Made by a program: the position numbers and the translations under genes | Notes under the pieces: generated by a model | Database searches by the model: none | Told to the model about the DNA's origin: nothing | Seen by the model: only the letters and a program-made list of their open reading frames with translations | In this document: positions 23,821 to 31,583 of the stretch, one piece after another | Layout: each line of letters begins with the position of its first letter | How positions within the stretch are numbered: position 1 is the stretch's first letter | From: a bacterium | Lineage (GTDB): Bacteria > Auribacterota > Tritonobacteria > UBA1439 | Direction of reading: 5' to 3' | Assembly (NCBI GenBank): GCA_028716845.1 | Contig: JAQUPF010000020.1 | Location: 1-35,176, forward strand | DNA length: 35,176 nucleotides

Positions 23821-25217
23821 TGTTGTATCCGTCCCTCGATCCCCCCCCACGGCTCGCGCCTGACGAACCTGCCCCAACCCTCCTCGCCGACGAATTTCCC
23901 GTTCCGCGCCGCGAGCCGGCCGCGGCTGAAGACAAGCGCCGGCCAGCCGGTGAGCCGCCAGCCGTCGTAGGGCGACCAGTCGCAGTTGGTCTGGAGGCGC
24001 CGGGGGCTTATGACGTGCTTCCGCCGCGGGTCGAAGACGACCACGTCGGCGTCGGCGCCGACGGCGAGCGTTCCCTTCTGCGGGTAGAGGCCGTGGAGAC
24101 GGGCGGGATTCGCGCTCACGAGCTGGACGAGCCGGTTCACCGAGAAGCGCCCGGCCCCCACGCCGAAGGTATGCATGAGCGGAACCATCGTCTCGACGCC
24201 GGGCATCCCGTACGGGATCTTCGTGAAATCCCCGCCCCACATCGCCTTCTGCCGCGTCGTGAAGGTGCAGGTGTCGGTGGCGATGAGCGAAACCTCGCCG
24301 TTCGTCACGCCCCGCCAGAGGCGTTCGGCGTCGGCCTTCGACTTGATCTGGGGGCAGGTGGCGTAGAGGTGGCCGTTCCGCTTCCGGAAGACGGAGTCGT
24401 CGAGGAGGAGGTACTGCGGGCAGGTCTCCGCGTAGACGCGCACGCCGCGCTCCTGCGCCTCCCGGACGGCGTCGGCGGAGGCGCCGGCCGACATGTGGAC
24501 GATGTAGACGCGCCCGCCCGTCGCCCCGGCCCACATGATCGCCCGCCGCACCGCCTCCTCCTCGGCGAAGGCGGGCCGCGAGAGGGCGTGCCCCCGCGCC
24601 CCGAGGCGCTTCCAGTTCCGGTGATAGCGGGCGACGAGGCCGTCGAGGAGGGAGACGCTCTCGGCGTGGAGCTCGATCATGGCGCCGCAGCGGGCCGTCT
24701 CCTCGAGGGCGCTGAAGAGCATGTAGTCGTCGGCCATCCACCCCTCTTTCCTGTAGATCATAAACATCTTGACGGTGGGGATGCCGTAGGCGACGAGCCG
24801 TCGCAGGTCGCGGGGGGAGCCGTCCTTCCAGTCGGTGATGCCCGCGTGGAGCGCGTAGTCCACGCACACCCTGCCGTCGGCCTCCGCCCGGCGCTTCTCC
24901 ACCGCCTCCATGACGGGGCGCCCCTTGGTCTGAATGGCGTAGTCGATCACGGTCGTCACGCCGCCGCAGGCGGCCGCCTTCGTGCCGTTGAGGAAATCGT
25001 CGGACGAGACCGTCCCGCAGAAGGGGAGCTGGAAGTGGACGTGGGCGTCGATGCCGCCGGGCATGACGTACATGCCGCGCGCGTCGACGACCTCCGTCCC
25101 CTTCCGGGGTTGGAAGTTCCGCCCGACCGCCGCGATCGTGCCGCGGTCCATGACGAGGTCGGCCTGGAAGGCGTCGGTCTCGGTGACGAGCGTGCCGCCC
25201 TTGAGAATGGTGCTCAT
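23817..25217 (-). CDS. hydA: dihydropyrimidinase / hydantoinase
   Basis: 466-residue amidohydrolase that opens dihydrouracil to N-carbamoyl-beta-alanine. Binuclear metal site: GIDAHVHF (His59, His61), carboxylated Lys150 in IPTVKMFM, His184 in ELHAES, His241 in YIVHMS and Asp315 in ATDTCTF. Most dihydropyrimidinases have S/T-D-H at the last motif; here the residue after Asp is Thr, though the metal-binding Asp is intact. Start at 25217 behind GGAGGT, 44 bases after preA. Placement between preA and the aminotransferase supports dihydropyrimidine rather than hydantoin as natural substrate. Confidence 0.93.
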   Translation of the reverse strand: MSTILKGGTLVTETDAFQADLVMDRGTIAAVGRNFQPRKGTEVVDARGMYVMPGGIDAHVHFQLPFCGTVSSDDFLNGTKAAACGGVTTVIDYAIQTKGRPVMEAVEKRRAEADGRVCVDYALHAGITDWKDGSPRDLRRLVAYGIPTVKMFMIYRKEGWMADDYMLFSALEETARCGAMIELHAESVSLLDGLVARYHRNWKRLGARGHALSRPAFAEEEAVRRAIMWAGATGGRVYIVHMSAGASADAVREAQERGVRVYAETCPQYLLLDDSVFRKRNGHLYATCPQIKSKADAERLWRGVTNGEVSLIATDTCTFTTRQKAMWGGDFTKIPYGMPGVETMVPLMHTFGVGAGRFSVNRLVQLVSANPARLHGLYPQKGTLAVGADADVVVFDPRRKHVISPRRLQTNCDWSPYDGWRLTGWPALVFSRGRLAARNGKFVGEEGWGRFVRREPWGGIEGRIQQ

Positions 25218-25261
25218 GGGACCTCCGGTTGCGGGGGGCGCGCCCCCGGTCGGTGCGTCAG

Positions 25262-26503
25262 CTACCGCTTCTTCTTCAGCGGGACCTTCGACTCCTTCAG
25301 CGCGACGCAGCCGTCCACCGGGCAGACGTGCGAGCAGAGGCCGCAGCCGACGCACGCCTCCTCGTCCACCGAAGGCTCTCGCCGCTTCGGGTCCCACTCG
25401 ATCGCCTGGTAGGCGGAGTCCCTGCACGCGACGTGGCAGAGGCCGCAGCCGATGCAGAGGTCCCGGTCGATGGCGGAGACCAGGCGGTACTCCCTGCTGA
25501 GCGACTCGTGCATCGTAATCTTCCGCGCGGCGAGGCCGACCATGTCCGCGATCGAGGCGAACGAGTGCTCCTCCATGTAGTTCGAGAGGCCGTCGCAGAG
25601 GTCATGGATGATCCGGTAGCCCCAGTGCATGACCGCCGTGCAGACCTGGACGGTCGTCGACCCGAGGAGGATGAACTCGGCGGCGTCGCGCCAGGTGCCG
25701 ATCCCCCCGATCCCGGATATCAGGCAGTTGGTGGACTTGAAGATCTCGCAGACCGCCCGGAGCGCGATCGGCTTCACCCCCGGCCCCGAGAGGCCGCCGT
25801 AGGTGCTGAGGCCCTTCACCGACGGGAGCGGCACGAGGGTGTCGAGGTCGACCCCCGCGAGCCCCGCGACGGTGTTGATGGCGGAGATGGCATCGGCGCC
25901 GCCGGCCTGCGCGGCGCGGGCGGTCACCTTGATGTCGGTGATGTTCGGGGTGAGCTTGATGATGACGGGGACGCGGGCGACGTCCTTCACCCACTGCGTG
26001 ATGTGCTTCGTGATCTCGGCGTCCTGGCTGCAGACGCTCCCCATCCCGCGCTCGGGCATGCCGTGCGGGCAGCCCAGGTTGCACTCGATCATGTCGGCGC
26101 CCGCGTCCTGCACGCGCCTCGTGAGCTCCTGCCAGTCCTTCTTCGCCGGGCCGGCGGCCATGATGCTCCCGATGACGACGCGGCGCGGGTGGCGCCGCTT
26201 TATCTGGCCGATCTCCTTCAGCCAGACCTTGACGCCGCGGTCGGTGGTGAGCTCGACGTTCTCCAGGACCGCCATCCGCTGCTTCCCGTAGGGGAGGGAG
26301 GCGAGGCGCGGCGCGACGTTCCGGACCACCTCCCCCTCGGGGACGAGCGTCTTGATGATCGCGCCGCCCCACCCCTCATCGAAGGCGCGCATGATCATCT
26401 CGCCCGTCGTGGTCGGCGGGGCGGAGGCGAGAATGAACGGGTTGATGAACTTCACGCCGCAGAAGTCGACGTTGAGGAGCGTGTGCTCGACAGCGGTTGT
26501 CAT
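25262..26503 (-). CDS. preA: NAD-dependent dihydropyrimidine dehydrogenase subunit PreA
   Basis: 413 residues. The N-terminal flavin barrel has the catalytic segment NLGCPHGMPERGMGSVCSQ, with Cys158 at the position of the essential cysteine of mammalian DPD. The C-terminus carries two [4Fe-4S] sites: Cys350/353/356/360 (CIGCGLCHVAC) and Cys384/387/390/394 (CVGCGLCSHVC). With PreT it reduces uracil and thymine to the dihydro forms. Start behind GGGAGGG, 32 bases after preT. Dihydroorotate dehydrogenase is excluded by the ferredoxin tail and partner. Confidence 0.96.
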   Translation of the reverse strand: MTTAVEHTLLNVDFCGVKFINPFILASAPPTTTGEMIMRAFDEGWGGAIIKTLVPEGEVVRNVAPRLASLPYGKQRMAVLENVELTTDRGVKVWLKEIGQIKRRHPRRVVIGSIMAAGPAKKDWQELTRRVQDAGADMIECNLGCPHGMPERGMGSVCSQDAEITKHITQWVKDVARVPVIIKLTPNITDIKVTARAAQAGGADAISAINTVAGLAGVDLDTLVPLPSVKGLSTYGGLSGPGVKPIALRAVCEIFKSTNCLISGIGGIGTWRDAAEFILLGSTTVQVCTAVMHWGYRIIHDLCDGLSNYMEEHSFASIADMVGLAARKITMHESLSREYRLVSAIDRDLCIGCGLCHVACRDSAYQAIEWDPKRREPSVDEEACVGCGLCSHVCPVDGCVALKESKVPLKKKR

Positions 26504-26535
26504 GGGCCCTCCCTCGTTTCCCGGTCGCCCGATTC

Positions 26536-27873
26536 CTATTTCCGCCGCAGGTACTGGTCGATCGCCTCCGCCGCCGCCTTCCCCGCGGCGATGGCCTCGA
26601 CGGCCGTCGCCCCACCGTTCGTCACGTCACCGCCGGCGAAGACGCCCGGGATGCCCGTGGCGCCGTTCTTCCTGACGCGGACGAGGCCGCCGCGGTCGGT
26701 CTTCAGGCCGAGGCCGGCGAGGAGCTCGCGGTCGGTCTCCTGGCCGAGCGCCTGGATGACGGTGTCGACCTTCAGGACGAACTCCGACCCCGGGACGGGG
26801 ATCGGGCGCGGCCGGCCGCTCTCGTCCTTCGGGCCGAGCCTCATCTTGACGCACTCCACCGCCTCGACCCGGTCCTTCCCGAGGATGCGCTTCGGGGCGG
26901 TGAGGAGCATGAACTCGGTGCCCTCCTTGAAGGTGAGGGCGACCTCGCTCTCCCAGGCGGGCATCTCCGCCCTCCCCCGGCGGTAGATGATGATGACGCG
27001 CCCGGCGCCGAGCCGCTGGGCCGCGCCGGCGCAGTCCATTGCGGTGTTCCCCGCGCCGACCACCGCCACGGTCTCCCCGACCCTCGGCCGCTTCGGCCCG
27101 AATTTCGCGGCGGTGAGAAAATCCATGGCGTCCCAGACGCCCCTGAGGGTCGTCCCCTCGATGTTCTGCCACTTCGAGTTCCAGGCCCCGACGCCGACGA
27201 AGACGGCGGCGAAGCCCTGCGCCTTCAGCTTCCGCAGGTCGGTGATCCGCCGCCCGGTGACGACGCGCACGCCGAGCTGCCTGATCTGGTCGATCTCGGC
27301 GTCCACGATCTCCTGGCTCAGACGGTAGGAGGGGATCCCGTAGGTGAGCATGCCGCCGGGGCGCTCCCGCTCCTCGAAGACGGTGACATTGTGGCCGCGG
27401 CGGGCGAGGAAGACGGCGCAGGCGAGGCCCGCGGGGCCTCCGCCAACGCAGGCGACCTTCTTCGCCCCCTTCCGCCGCTCGATCCTGGGCGGGCGGTACC
27501 CTTTCAGGAGCTCGACGTCGGCGACGTAGCGCTGCAGGGAGGCGACATCCACGGGGGCGGTGGCGAACCGATTGCGGCACTCGCCGATACAGAACTGGTC
27601 GGCGGGGCAGATGCGCCCGCAGACCCCCGCGAACGGGTTCGACTCCTTGATGATGCGGATCGCGCTCTTCAGGTCGCCCGTGCGGATGCGCCGGATGAAC
27701 GCGCTCACGTCCACGCCGCTCGGGCACCCCTTGCTGCACGGCGCCTCGAGGCAGAAGTTGCAGCGCTCCGCCTCCCGCGATGCGAGGTTGTGGGGGACGG
27801 CCGTCCGGATCTCCTTCCAGTCCCTGATCCGCTCGTTGACGGGGCGCTCGATCGAGTGCGTCAGGCCGCTCAT
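26536..27873 (-). CDS. preT: dihydropyrimidine dehydrogenase subunit PreT
   Basis: 445 residues, equivalent to the N-terminal half of eukaryotic DPD. The Fe-S domain holds eight cysteines (38, 41, 46, 50 and 85, 89, 95, 99). The FAD site is VGGGPAGLACA (from ~143) and the NAD(P) site VVGAGNTAMD. FAGGDVTNGGATAVEAIAAG is the second FAD contact. It passes electrons from NAD(P)H to PreA. The start at 27873 has GGAGGT 7 bases upstream and a promoter 35 bases upstream. Related GltD-type proteins are excluded by the adjoining preA. Confidence 0.95.
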   Translation of the reverse strand: MSGLTHSIERPVNERIRDWKEIRTAVPHNLASREAERCNFCLEAPCSKGCPSGVDVSAFIRRIRTGDLKSAIRIIKESNPFAGVCGRICPADQFCIGECRNRFATAPVDVASLQRYVADVELLKGYRPPRIERRKGAKKVACVGGGPAGLACAVFLARRGHNVTVFEERERPGGMLTYGIPSYRLSQEIVDAEIDQIRQLGVRVVTGRRITDLRKLKAQGFAAVFVGVGAWNSKWQNIEGTTLRGVWDAMDFLTAAKFGPKRPRVGETVAVVGAGNTAMDCAGAAQRLGAGRVIIIYRRGRAEMPAWESEVALTFKEGTEFMLLTAPKRILGKDRVEAVECVKMRLGPKDESGRPRPIPVPGSEFVLKVDTVIQALGQETDRELLAGLGLKTDRGGLVRVRKNGATGIPGVFAGGDVTNGGATAVEAIAAGKAAAEAIDQYLRRK

Positions 27874-27907
27874 GGGTGACCTCCGGTGGTGGCTCAAAGA
27901 GCGCCAC

Positions 27908-27916
27908 ATTATATCA
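27908..27916 (-). promoter_or_regulatory. extended -10 promoter of the preTA-hydA operon
   Basis: TGATATAAT on the minus strand (27916-27908), a perfect -10 with extended TGn. The hexamer 17 bases upstream is TGGAAC, a weak -35. Predicted leader about 28 nt. No clear operator palindrome is visible in it. Confidence 0.7.
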
Positions 27917-28000
27917 CCGGCGGGGCGCCCGTTCCAGCGGATTGTGGGCGGCGTGGACGGGCCGGGTGGGGGCGCCTCGGGGAAGAAGGGAAGATCGACC

Positions 28001-28091
28001 ACTGATTGACACGGATCATTACGGATCGCCGCGGATACCGCAGGGGAACAATCCGTGAATATCCGTCAATAATCGGTGAAGATCCGCGGCG
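28001..28091. repeat. CGGAT decamer element, 4+4 facing arms
   Basis: Decamers start at 28001, 28011, 28021, 28031 (ACTGATTGAC, ACGGATCATT, ACGGATCGCC, GCGGATACCG). After a 10-base centre come inverted units at 28051, 28061, 28072, 28082 (ATCCGTGAAT, ATCCGTCAAT, ATCGGTGAAG, ATCCGCGGCG). It lies in the 258-base gap between the beta-ureidopropionase gene and the preT promoter. Confidence 0.85.
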
Positions 28092-28131
28092 GGAAGTTCA
28101 TTGCCTGCCGCAGCCGTGCCACCCCACCGTC

Positions 28132-29040
28132 TTACGGGAGCTGCCTCGTCAGGTCGTCGTAGGTGTCGGGCCGACGGTCGCGGAAGAACTGCCAGGCGTC
28201 CCGCACCTCCTTGATCATGTCGAGGTTCAGATCGGCCGTGACGAGCTCGTCCCGGTCCTCGCTCCCCCGGGCGATGATCTTGCCCCGCGGATTGCAGAAG
28301 TAGGAGGAGCCGTAGAAGGGGCCCCAGTTCCACGGCGGCTCGGTGCCGACCCGGTTGATGGCCCCGACGTAGACGCCGTTCGCGACCGCGTGGGCCGGCT
28401 GCTCGAGCTCCCAGAGGTACCTCGACACGCCGGCGATGGTCGCCGAGGGGTTGAAGATGATCCATGCCCCCCGCAGGGCGAGGATCCGCGCCCCTTCGGG
28501 GAAGTGCCGGTCGTAGCAGATGTAGACGGCGATCCGCCCGACGGCCGTGTCGAAGACCGGGTAGCCGAGGTTGCCGTGCTTGAAGTAGAACTTCTCGTAG
28601 AAGCCGGGGTGGACGTACGGGATGTGGTTCTTCCGGTACATGCCGAGGTACTTCCCGTCGGCGTCCACGACGGCGGCGGTGTTGTAGTAGACGCCGGTCA
28701 TGGCGAGCTCATAGACGGGCAGGATGATCACCATGCCGTGCCGCTTGGCGACCTCGGCGAACCGCTCGACCGTCGGCCCCGGGACCGGCTCGGCGAAATC
28801 GTACCACCGGCTGTGGTGCTCCGCGCAGAAGTAGGGGCCGTTGAAGAGCTCCTGGAAACAGAGGACCTGCACTCCCTCCTTCGCCGCCTGCTCGACGAAG
28901 GCGAGGTGCTTCTGCATCATCGCCTCCTTGACGGAGGCGAGCTCCTTCCTGATGTCGGCGGGGCCCATCCTCGAGGTGTCGGCGCTCGGCGCGATGACGT
29001 TCGCCGCCTGGACGAGCCCTCCCTTCACGATCGTCGGCAT
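28132..29040 (-). CDS. pydC: beta-ureidopropionase (nitrilase superfamily)
   Basis: 302 residues. The nitrilase triad is Glu64 (CFQELFNGPYFC), Lys137 (MYRKNHIP) and Cys175 (VYICYDRHFPE). The sequences around them, including WELEQPAHAVANGVYVGAIN, fit N-carbamoyl-beta-alanine amidohydrolases, which release beta-alanine, CO2 and ammonia. The start at 29040 has AGGAGGGGG upstream. It is on the same strand as preT, separated by a decamer element, and has its own promoter. N-carbamoyl-D-amino-acid or putrescine amidases are alternatives; context favours the pyrimidine route. Confidence 0.9.
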   Translation of the reverse strand: MPTIVKGGLVQAANVIAPSADTSRMGPADIRKELASVKEAMMQKHLAFVEQAAKEGVQVLCFQELFNGPYFCAEHHSRWYDFAEPVPGPTVERFAEVAKRHGMVIILPVYELAMTGVYYNTAAVVDADGKYLGMYRKNHIPYVHPGFYEKFYFKHGNLGYPVFDTAVGRIAVYICYDRHFPEGARILALRGAWIIFNPSATIAGVSRYLWELEQPAHAVANGVYVGAINRVGTEPPWNWGPFYGSSYFCNPRGKIIARGSEDRDELVTADLNLDMIKEVRDAWQFFRDRRPDTYDDLTRQLP

Positions 29041-29077
29041 GGTCCCCCTCCTGGATGCGCGCCGCCGGCGCGCCCGC

Positions 29078-29106
29078 ATTCTACCCGTCCGGCGGCGGGC
29101 CCGCAA
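29078..29106 (-). promoter_or_regulatory. promoter of the beta-ureidopropionase gene
   Basis: TTGCGG (29106-29101), 17-base spacer, TAGAAT (29083-29078) on the minus strand. Just downstream is a perfect 7-bp inverted repeat GCGCGCC-GCC-GGCGCGC (29057-29073), overlapping the expected transcript start; it could be an operator or a 5' hairpin. Confidence 0.65.
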
Positions 29107-29160
29107 GCGCGGAATGGCGGCGGGCCGGATTCCCCGCCGCGGATCCTGGCCCCTCGATCG

Positions 29161-29460
29161 CTATTTTCCGAAGCGGTTCGTGAAGAAATCGCCGGTCTTC
29201 CTGCCGCAGTTCGAGAAGAACTCCCCGGTCTTCTTCCCGGACTCGGCGAAGAACGATCCCGTCTTCTTCCCCGATTTGCCGAAGAAGTCCCCCGTCTTCC
29301 TGCCCATCCTCGCGAAGGCGTTCCCCGTCTCCCGGCCCGCCTCGGCGGCGGCGCGCCCCGTCTCGCCGGCGGGCTCGTGCCCCGCCGCGCAAACGGCGGC
29401 GGGCGCCGCCGCGAGGATGAGAAGGGCGCCGGCGAGCGCCCCCATGCGCCTCGTCTTCAT
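29161..29460 (-). CDS. secreted protein made of 11-residue repeats
   Basis: 99 residues: a signal peptide (core GALAGALLILAAAPAAVCA), then five tandem 11-residue units: AEAGRETGNAF, ARMGRKTGDFF, GKSGKKTGSFF, AESGKKTGEFF, SNCGRKTGDFF, and a short tail TNRFGK. Consensus is x-x-x-G-(R/K)-K-T-G-x-F-F. Eleven-residue periodicity is known from amphipathic LEA- and apolipoprotein-type helices, but the two glycines and Phe pair per unit are unusual for those. GGGAGGT precedes the start. No family recognised. Confidence 0.75.
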   Translation of the reverse strand: MKTRRMGALAGALLILAAAPAAVCAAGHEPAGETGRAAAEAGRETGNAFARMGRKTGDFFGKSGKKTGSFFAESGKKTGEFFSNCGRKTGDFFTNRFGK

Positions 29461-29520
29461 GACGACCTCCCGTGTCTGGTTCCCGACGCGGTCCCTTGAT
29501 CCGTCCGCATCGCCGGCCGC

Positions 29521-29529
29521 AGTATAGCA
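29521..29529 (-). promoter_or_regulatory. extended -10 promoter, TGCTATACT
   Basis: Minus-strand TGCTATACT with TTCATT 16 bases farther upstream as a weak -35. Predicted leader about 54 nt for the 11-residue-repeat protein gene. Confidence 0.6.
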
Positions 29530-29620
29530 TCTCGAGAGGAATAATGAATCTCCGTGCGAGACTCGATACGGTCGGTATCTCCAGCCGCCGATACGAAGAA
29601 CACATCCACCTCGGAATTGC

Positions 29621-29689
29621 ACGGATTCCCGCGGATACGCCCGGATACCCCGGAGACTGTTTGCCGCGTATCCACGGGAATCCGTATGG
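29621..29689. repeat. CGGAT decamer hairpin, nearly perfect 20-bp arms
   Basis: Arms at 29621-29640 and 29666-29685 are inverse copies with one mismatch (G-T pair), around a 25-base loop. The left side is three decamers (ACGGATTCCC, GCGGATACGC, CCGGATACCC), the right two (ATCCACGGGA, ATCCGTATGG). The right arm ends five bases before the -10 box at 29690, so it overlaps the promoter of the DUF2877 gene. Confidence 0.85.
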
Positions 29690-29695
29690 TATGAT
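29687..29695 (+). promoter_or_regulatory. extended -10 promoter, TGGTATGAT
   Basis: TGG plus TATGAT at 29690-29695, with no good -35; the TGG comes from the last decamer unit. The ATG at 29704 would be about 2 nt from the transcript start. Confidence 0.45.
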
Positions 29696-29703
29696 CGGGG
29701 CCG

Positions 29704-30606
29704 ATGCACGCGGCGGCCCTATCGATCGACGGCGAACTGCGGCGCGCCCTCGCAACAGCCACGCTCCGCGGGCGCGTCCACTCCGTCCACCGGCACGCCG
29801 CCTGCCTCCGGCCGACGGCCGGCGACCTGATCATCCTCGCCGCCGGCGACGCAGGCAACGGCCCCCGCTTCGTCCTCGTGGACGATTCGTTCCCCTTCGA
29901 GCGGTGCCTCGCCCCCGGCGCGCCGTTCGAGGCGGACGGACGCTCGATCCGCGCCGACGGCGCCGTCGTCACGCTCGCGGGCGCGGATGCCTGGAGGGGG
30001 GCGCTCGATATCCGCGCGGCGGCGGATATCGCCGCCGTCTCCCGGTGCATCGCGGCGGCGGGGCGGGCGGCGGCCGGCGGGGGGTCGGAACTCCTCCCCC
30101 TCCTCGGCGGGGCGGTCCCGCCGGGCTGTCAGGCGGCGGTCTGCCGCGCGGCGCGGCCCCTCGCCGATGCCCTCGCGCGGGGAGATCCGGCGGCGGCGGG
30201 GCGGGCGGCGCGTCCCCTCGTCGGCCTCGGCCGGGGGCTCACGCCGTCGTGCGACGACATGCTCGTCGGCGTACTGGGATTCCTGCGCGGCGCCCGTCTC
30301 GCCGGCCCGCCGTACGCGCGGGCGGGCGGTCTTCCGCGCATCCTCTCCGCGGTGGCGCGCGCCGCGCGGGAGGGGGCGGCGGGGACAACCGCCGTCTCCG
30401 CGCACTTCCTCCGGTCGGCGGCGCGGGGGAGGTTCGCGGAGCGGGCGGGCGCCCTCCTCGAGGCGATCTTCGCCGGCGGGGAGAAAAGGGTGGAAGGTGC
30501 CGCGGGGCGGTTGCTACGATATGGTGCGACATCCGGCGCCGACCTGATCTGCGGCGTCGTCGTGGGGGCCGCCGGCCTGCGGGTTCCCGGAAGGAGGAGG
30601 GGATGA
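29704..30606 (+). CDS. DUF2877 protein, AllH-like (oxamate carbamoyltransferase subunit family)
   Basis: 300 residues. The family hallmark PLVGLGRGLTPSCDDMLVGV (usual form L-V-G-L-G-x-G-L-T-P-S-G-D-D) is at about 180-199; here the residue before D-D is Cys instead of Gly. AllH acts with AllF (FdrA-like) and AllG (DUF1116) as oxamate carbamoyltransferase in allantoin catabolism. Neither partner is in this window. It overlaps the cyclase gene by ATGA and faces away from the pyrimidine operon. A carbamoyl-related role next to ureido chemistry is plausible but inferred. Confidence 0.8.
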   Translation: MHAAALSIDGELRRALATATLRGRVHSVHRHAACLRPTAGDLIILAAGDAGNGPRFVLVDDSFPFERCLAPGAPFEADGRSIRADGAVVTLAGADAWRGALDIRAAADIAAVSRCIAAAGRAAAGGGSELLPLLGGAVPPGCQAAVCRAARPLADALARGDPAAAGRAARPLVGLGRGLTPSCDDMLVGVLGFLRGARLAGPPYARAGGLPRILSAVARAAREGAAGTTAVSAHFLRSAARGRFAERAGALLEAIFAGGEKRVEGAAGRLLRYGATSGADLICGVVVGAAGLRVPGRRRG

Positions 30607-31373
30607 AGAAGTTCACGATGTTCGATCTCACCCAGCCGCTGAGCGTCCTGACGCCCGCCTGGCCGACCTACGAGCCGCTCCAGGTCAAATTCTTCAAGCG
30701 CCTCGCCCCGAACGGCGCCAACGGCCAGCTCGTCACGCACTCCAACCACGTCGGCACCCACATCGACGGCTCCCTGCACTTCTGCACGCACGGCCGCGAC
30801 ATCGCCTCGATCCCCCTCGAGGAGCTCGTGAGCGAGGGGGTCGTCGTGGACCTGAGCGACATGGCGGAGGACTACGGCATCTACGCCTCCCGGGACATCA
30901 CCGACCGGGTGGAGGTGAAGGAGGGGGACATCCTCATCATCAACACCGGCTACCACAAATACGCCTGGGACCAGCCCGAGGCGGACGAGGTCCGGTACAT
31001 GGTGAAGCACCCGGGGCCGCAGCGCGAGTTCTCGCAATGGTGCAGGAAGATGCGGCTCAAGTGGATCGGCCTCGACTGCGGCTCGGCCGACCACCCGATG
31101 AACACGAAGATCCGGGAGTGGATGCCGAAGCAGGCCGCCGACTGCGAGGCCTACTTCCGCTCGAAGTACGGGAAGGGGATCGACGACCTGTTCCCGCCCG
31201 ACCACTACCAGCTCATGCACATCGACCTGTTCCCGCACGACATCATCCACGCGGAGAACCTGGGCGGGGACATCGACAAGGTGCTCAACCGCCGCATGGT
31301 CATCGGCTGCTTCCCCTGGCGGTGGGTGGGAGGCGAGTCGTCCATCTGCAGGATCGTGGCGTTCGACCTTTGA
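30603..31373 (+). CDS. cyclase-family metal hydrolase (kynurenine formamidase-like)
   Basis: 256 residues of the PF04199 family. The metal motif is HVGTHIDGSLHF (His49, His53, Asp55, with His59), the family H-x-G-T-H-x-D. LGGDIDKVLNRRM and the C-terminal Glu/Ser loop are typical. Members hydrolyse amides or cyclic amides (N-formylkynurenine, isatin). Coupled to the DUF2877 gene by ATGA, suggesting a joint function. In a pyrimidine-breakdown setting an amide or ureido substrate is plausible, but none can be named. Confidence 0.85.
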   Translation: MKKFTMFDLTQPLSVLTPAWPTYEPLQVKFFKRLAPNGANGQLVTHSNHVGTHIDGSLHFCTHGRDIASIPLEELVSEGVVVDLSDMAEDYGIYASRDITDRVEVKEGDILIINTGYHKYAWDQPEADEVRYMVKHPGPQREFSQWCRKMRLKWIGLDCGSADHPMNTKIREWMPKQAADCEAYFRSKYGKGIDDLFPPDHYQLMHIDLFPHDIIHAENLGGDIDKVLNRRMVIGCFPWRWVGGESSICRIVAFDL

Positions 31374-31374
31374 C

Positions 31375-31395
31375 GGGCGGCGGGGGCTGCCGCCC
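31375..31395 (+). terminator. GC hairpin after the cyclase gene
   Basis: GGGCGGC / GCCGCCC, a perfect 7-bp stem with a 7-base loop, starting right after the stop codon. No U-tract, so an intrinsic terminator is uncertain. Confidence 0.4.
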
Positions 31396-31418
31396 CGGAT
31401 TCAATGCGCGAATCAACC

Positions 31419-31507
31419 ACGGATTCGCACGGATGATCACTGATACCCACGGAGGATCGTTAGAAGTATCCGTGATCATCCGTAGTGATCCGTGAAGATC
31501 AGTGGTG
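31419..31507. repeat. CGGAT decamer element, 4+4 facing arms
   Basis: Units start at 31419, 31429, 31439, 31449 (ACGGATTCGC, ACGGATGATC, ACTGATACCC, ACGGAGGATC). After a 9-base centre inverted units start at 31468, 31478, 31488, 31498 (ATCCGTGATC, ATCCGTAGTG, ATCCGTGAAG, ATCAGTGGTG). Spacing is exactly 10 bases throughout each arm. Located in the 210-base gap between the cyclase and uridine phosphorylase genes. Confidence 0.9.
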
Positions 31508-31534
31508 GGGAGTGCATGGTCGGCTGCGGATTGT

Positions 31535-31569
31535 GCGGGATGCGAGGTGCGAGAGACGAGCGACGAATA
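31535..31569. repeat. 7-bp-phased GCGAGNN repeat
   Basis: Five heptads GCGGGAT, GCGAGGT, GCGAGAG, ACGAGCG, ACGAATA directly before the ribosome site of the uridine phosphorylase gene. Confidence 0.6.
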
Positions 31570-31583
31570 AGGGGGAGGGAGCG

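Noticed and set aside
29457-30050. Minus-strand frame crossing the promoter gap and the DUF2877 gene
   Set aside because: It crosses the decamer hairpin and two promoters and lacks motifs.
31419-31507. Decamer arrays as a CRISPR
   Set aside because: Units are 10 bases with no unique spacers, arranged in facing orientation, and no cas genes are present.
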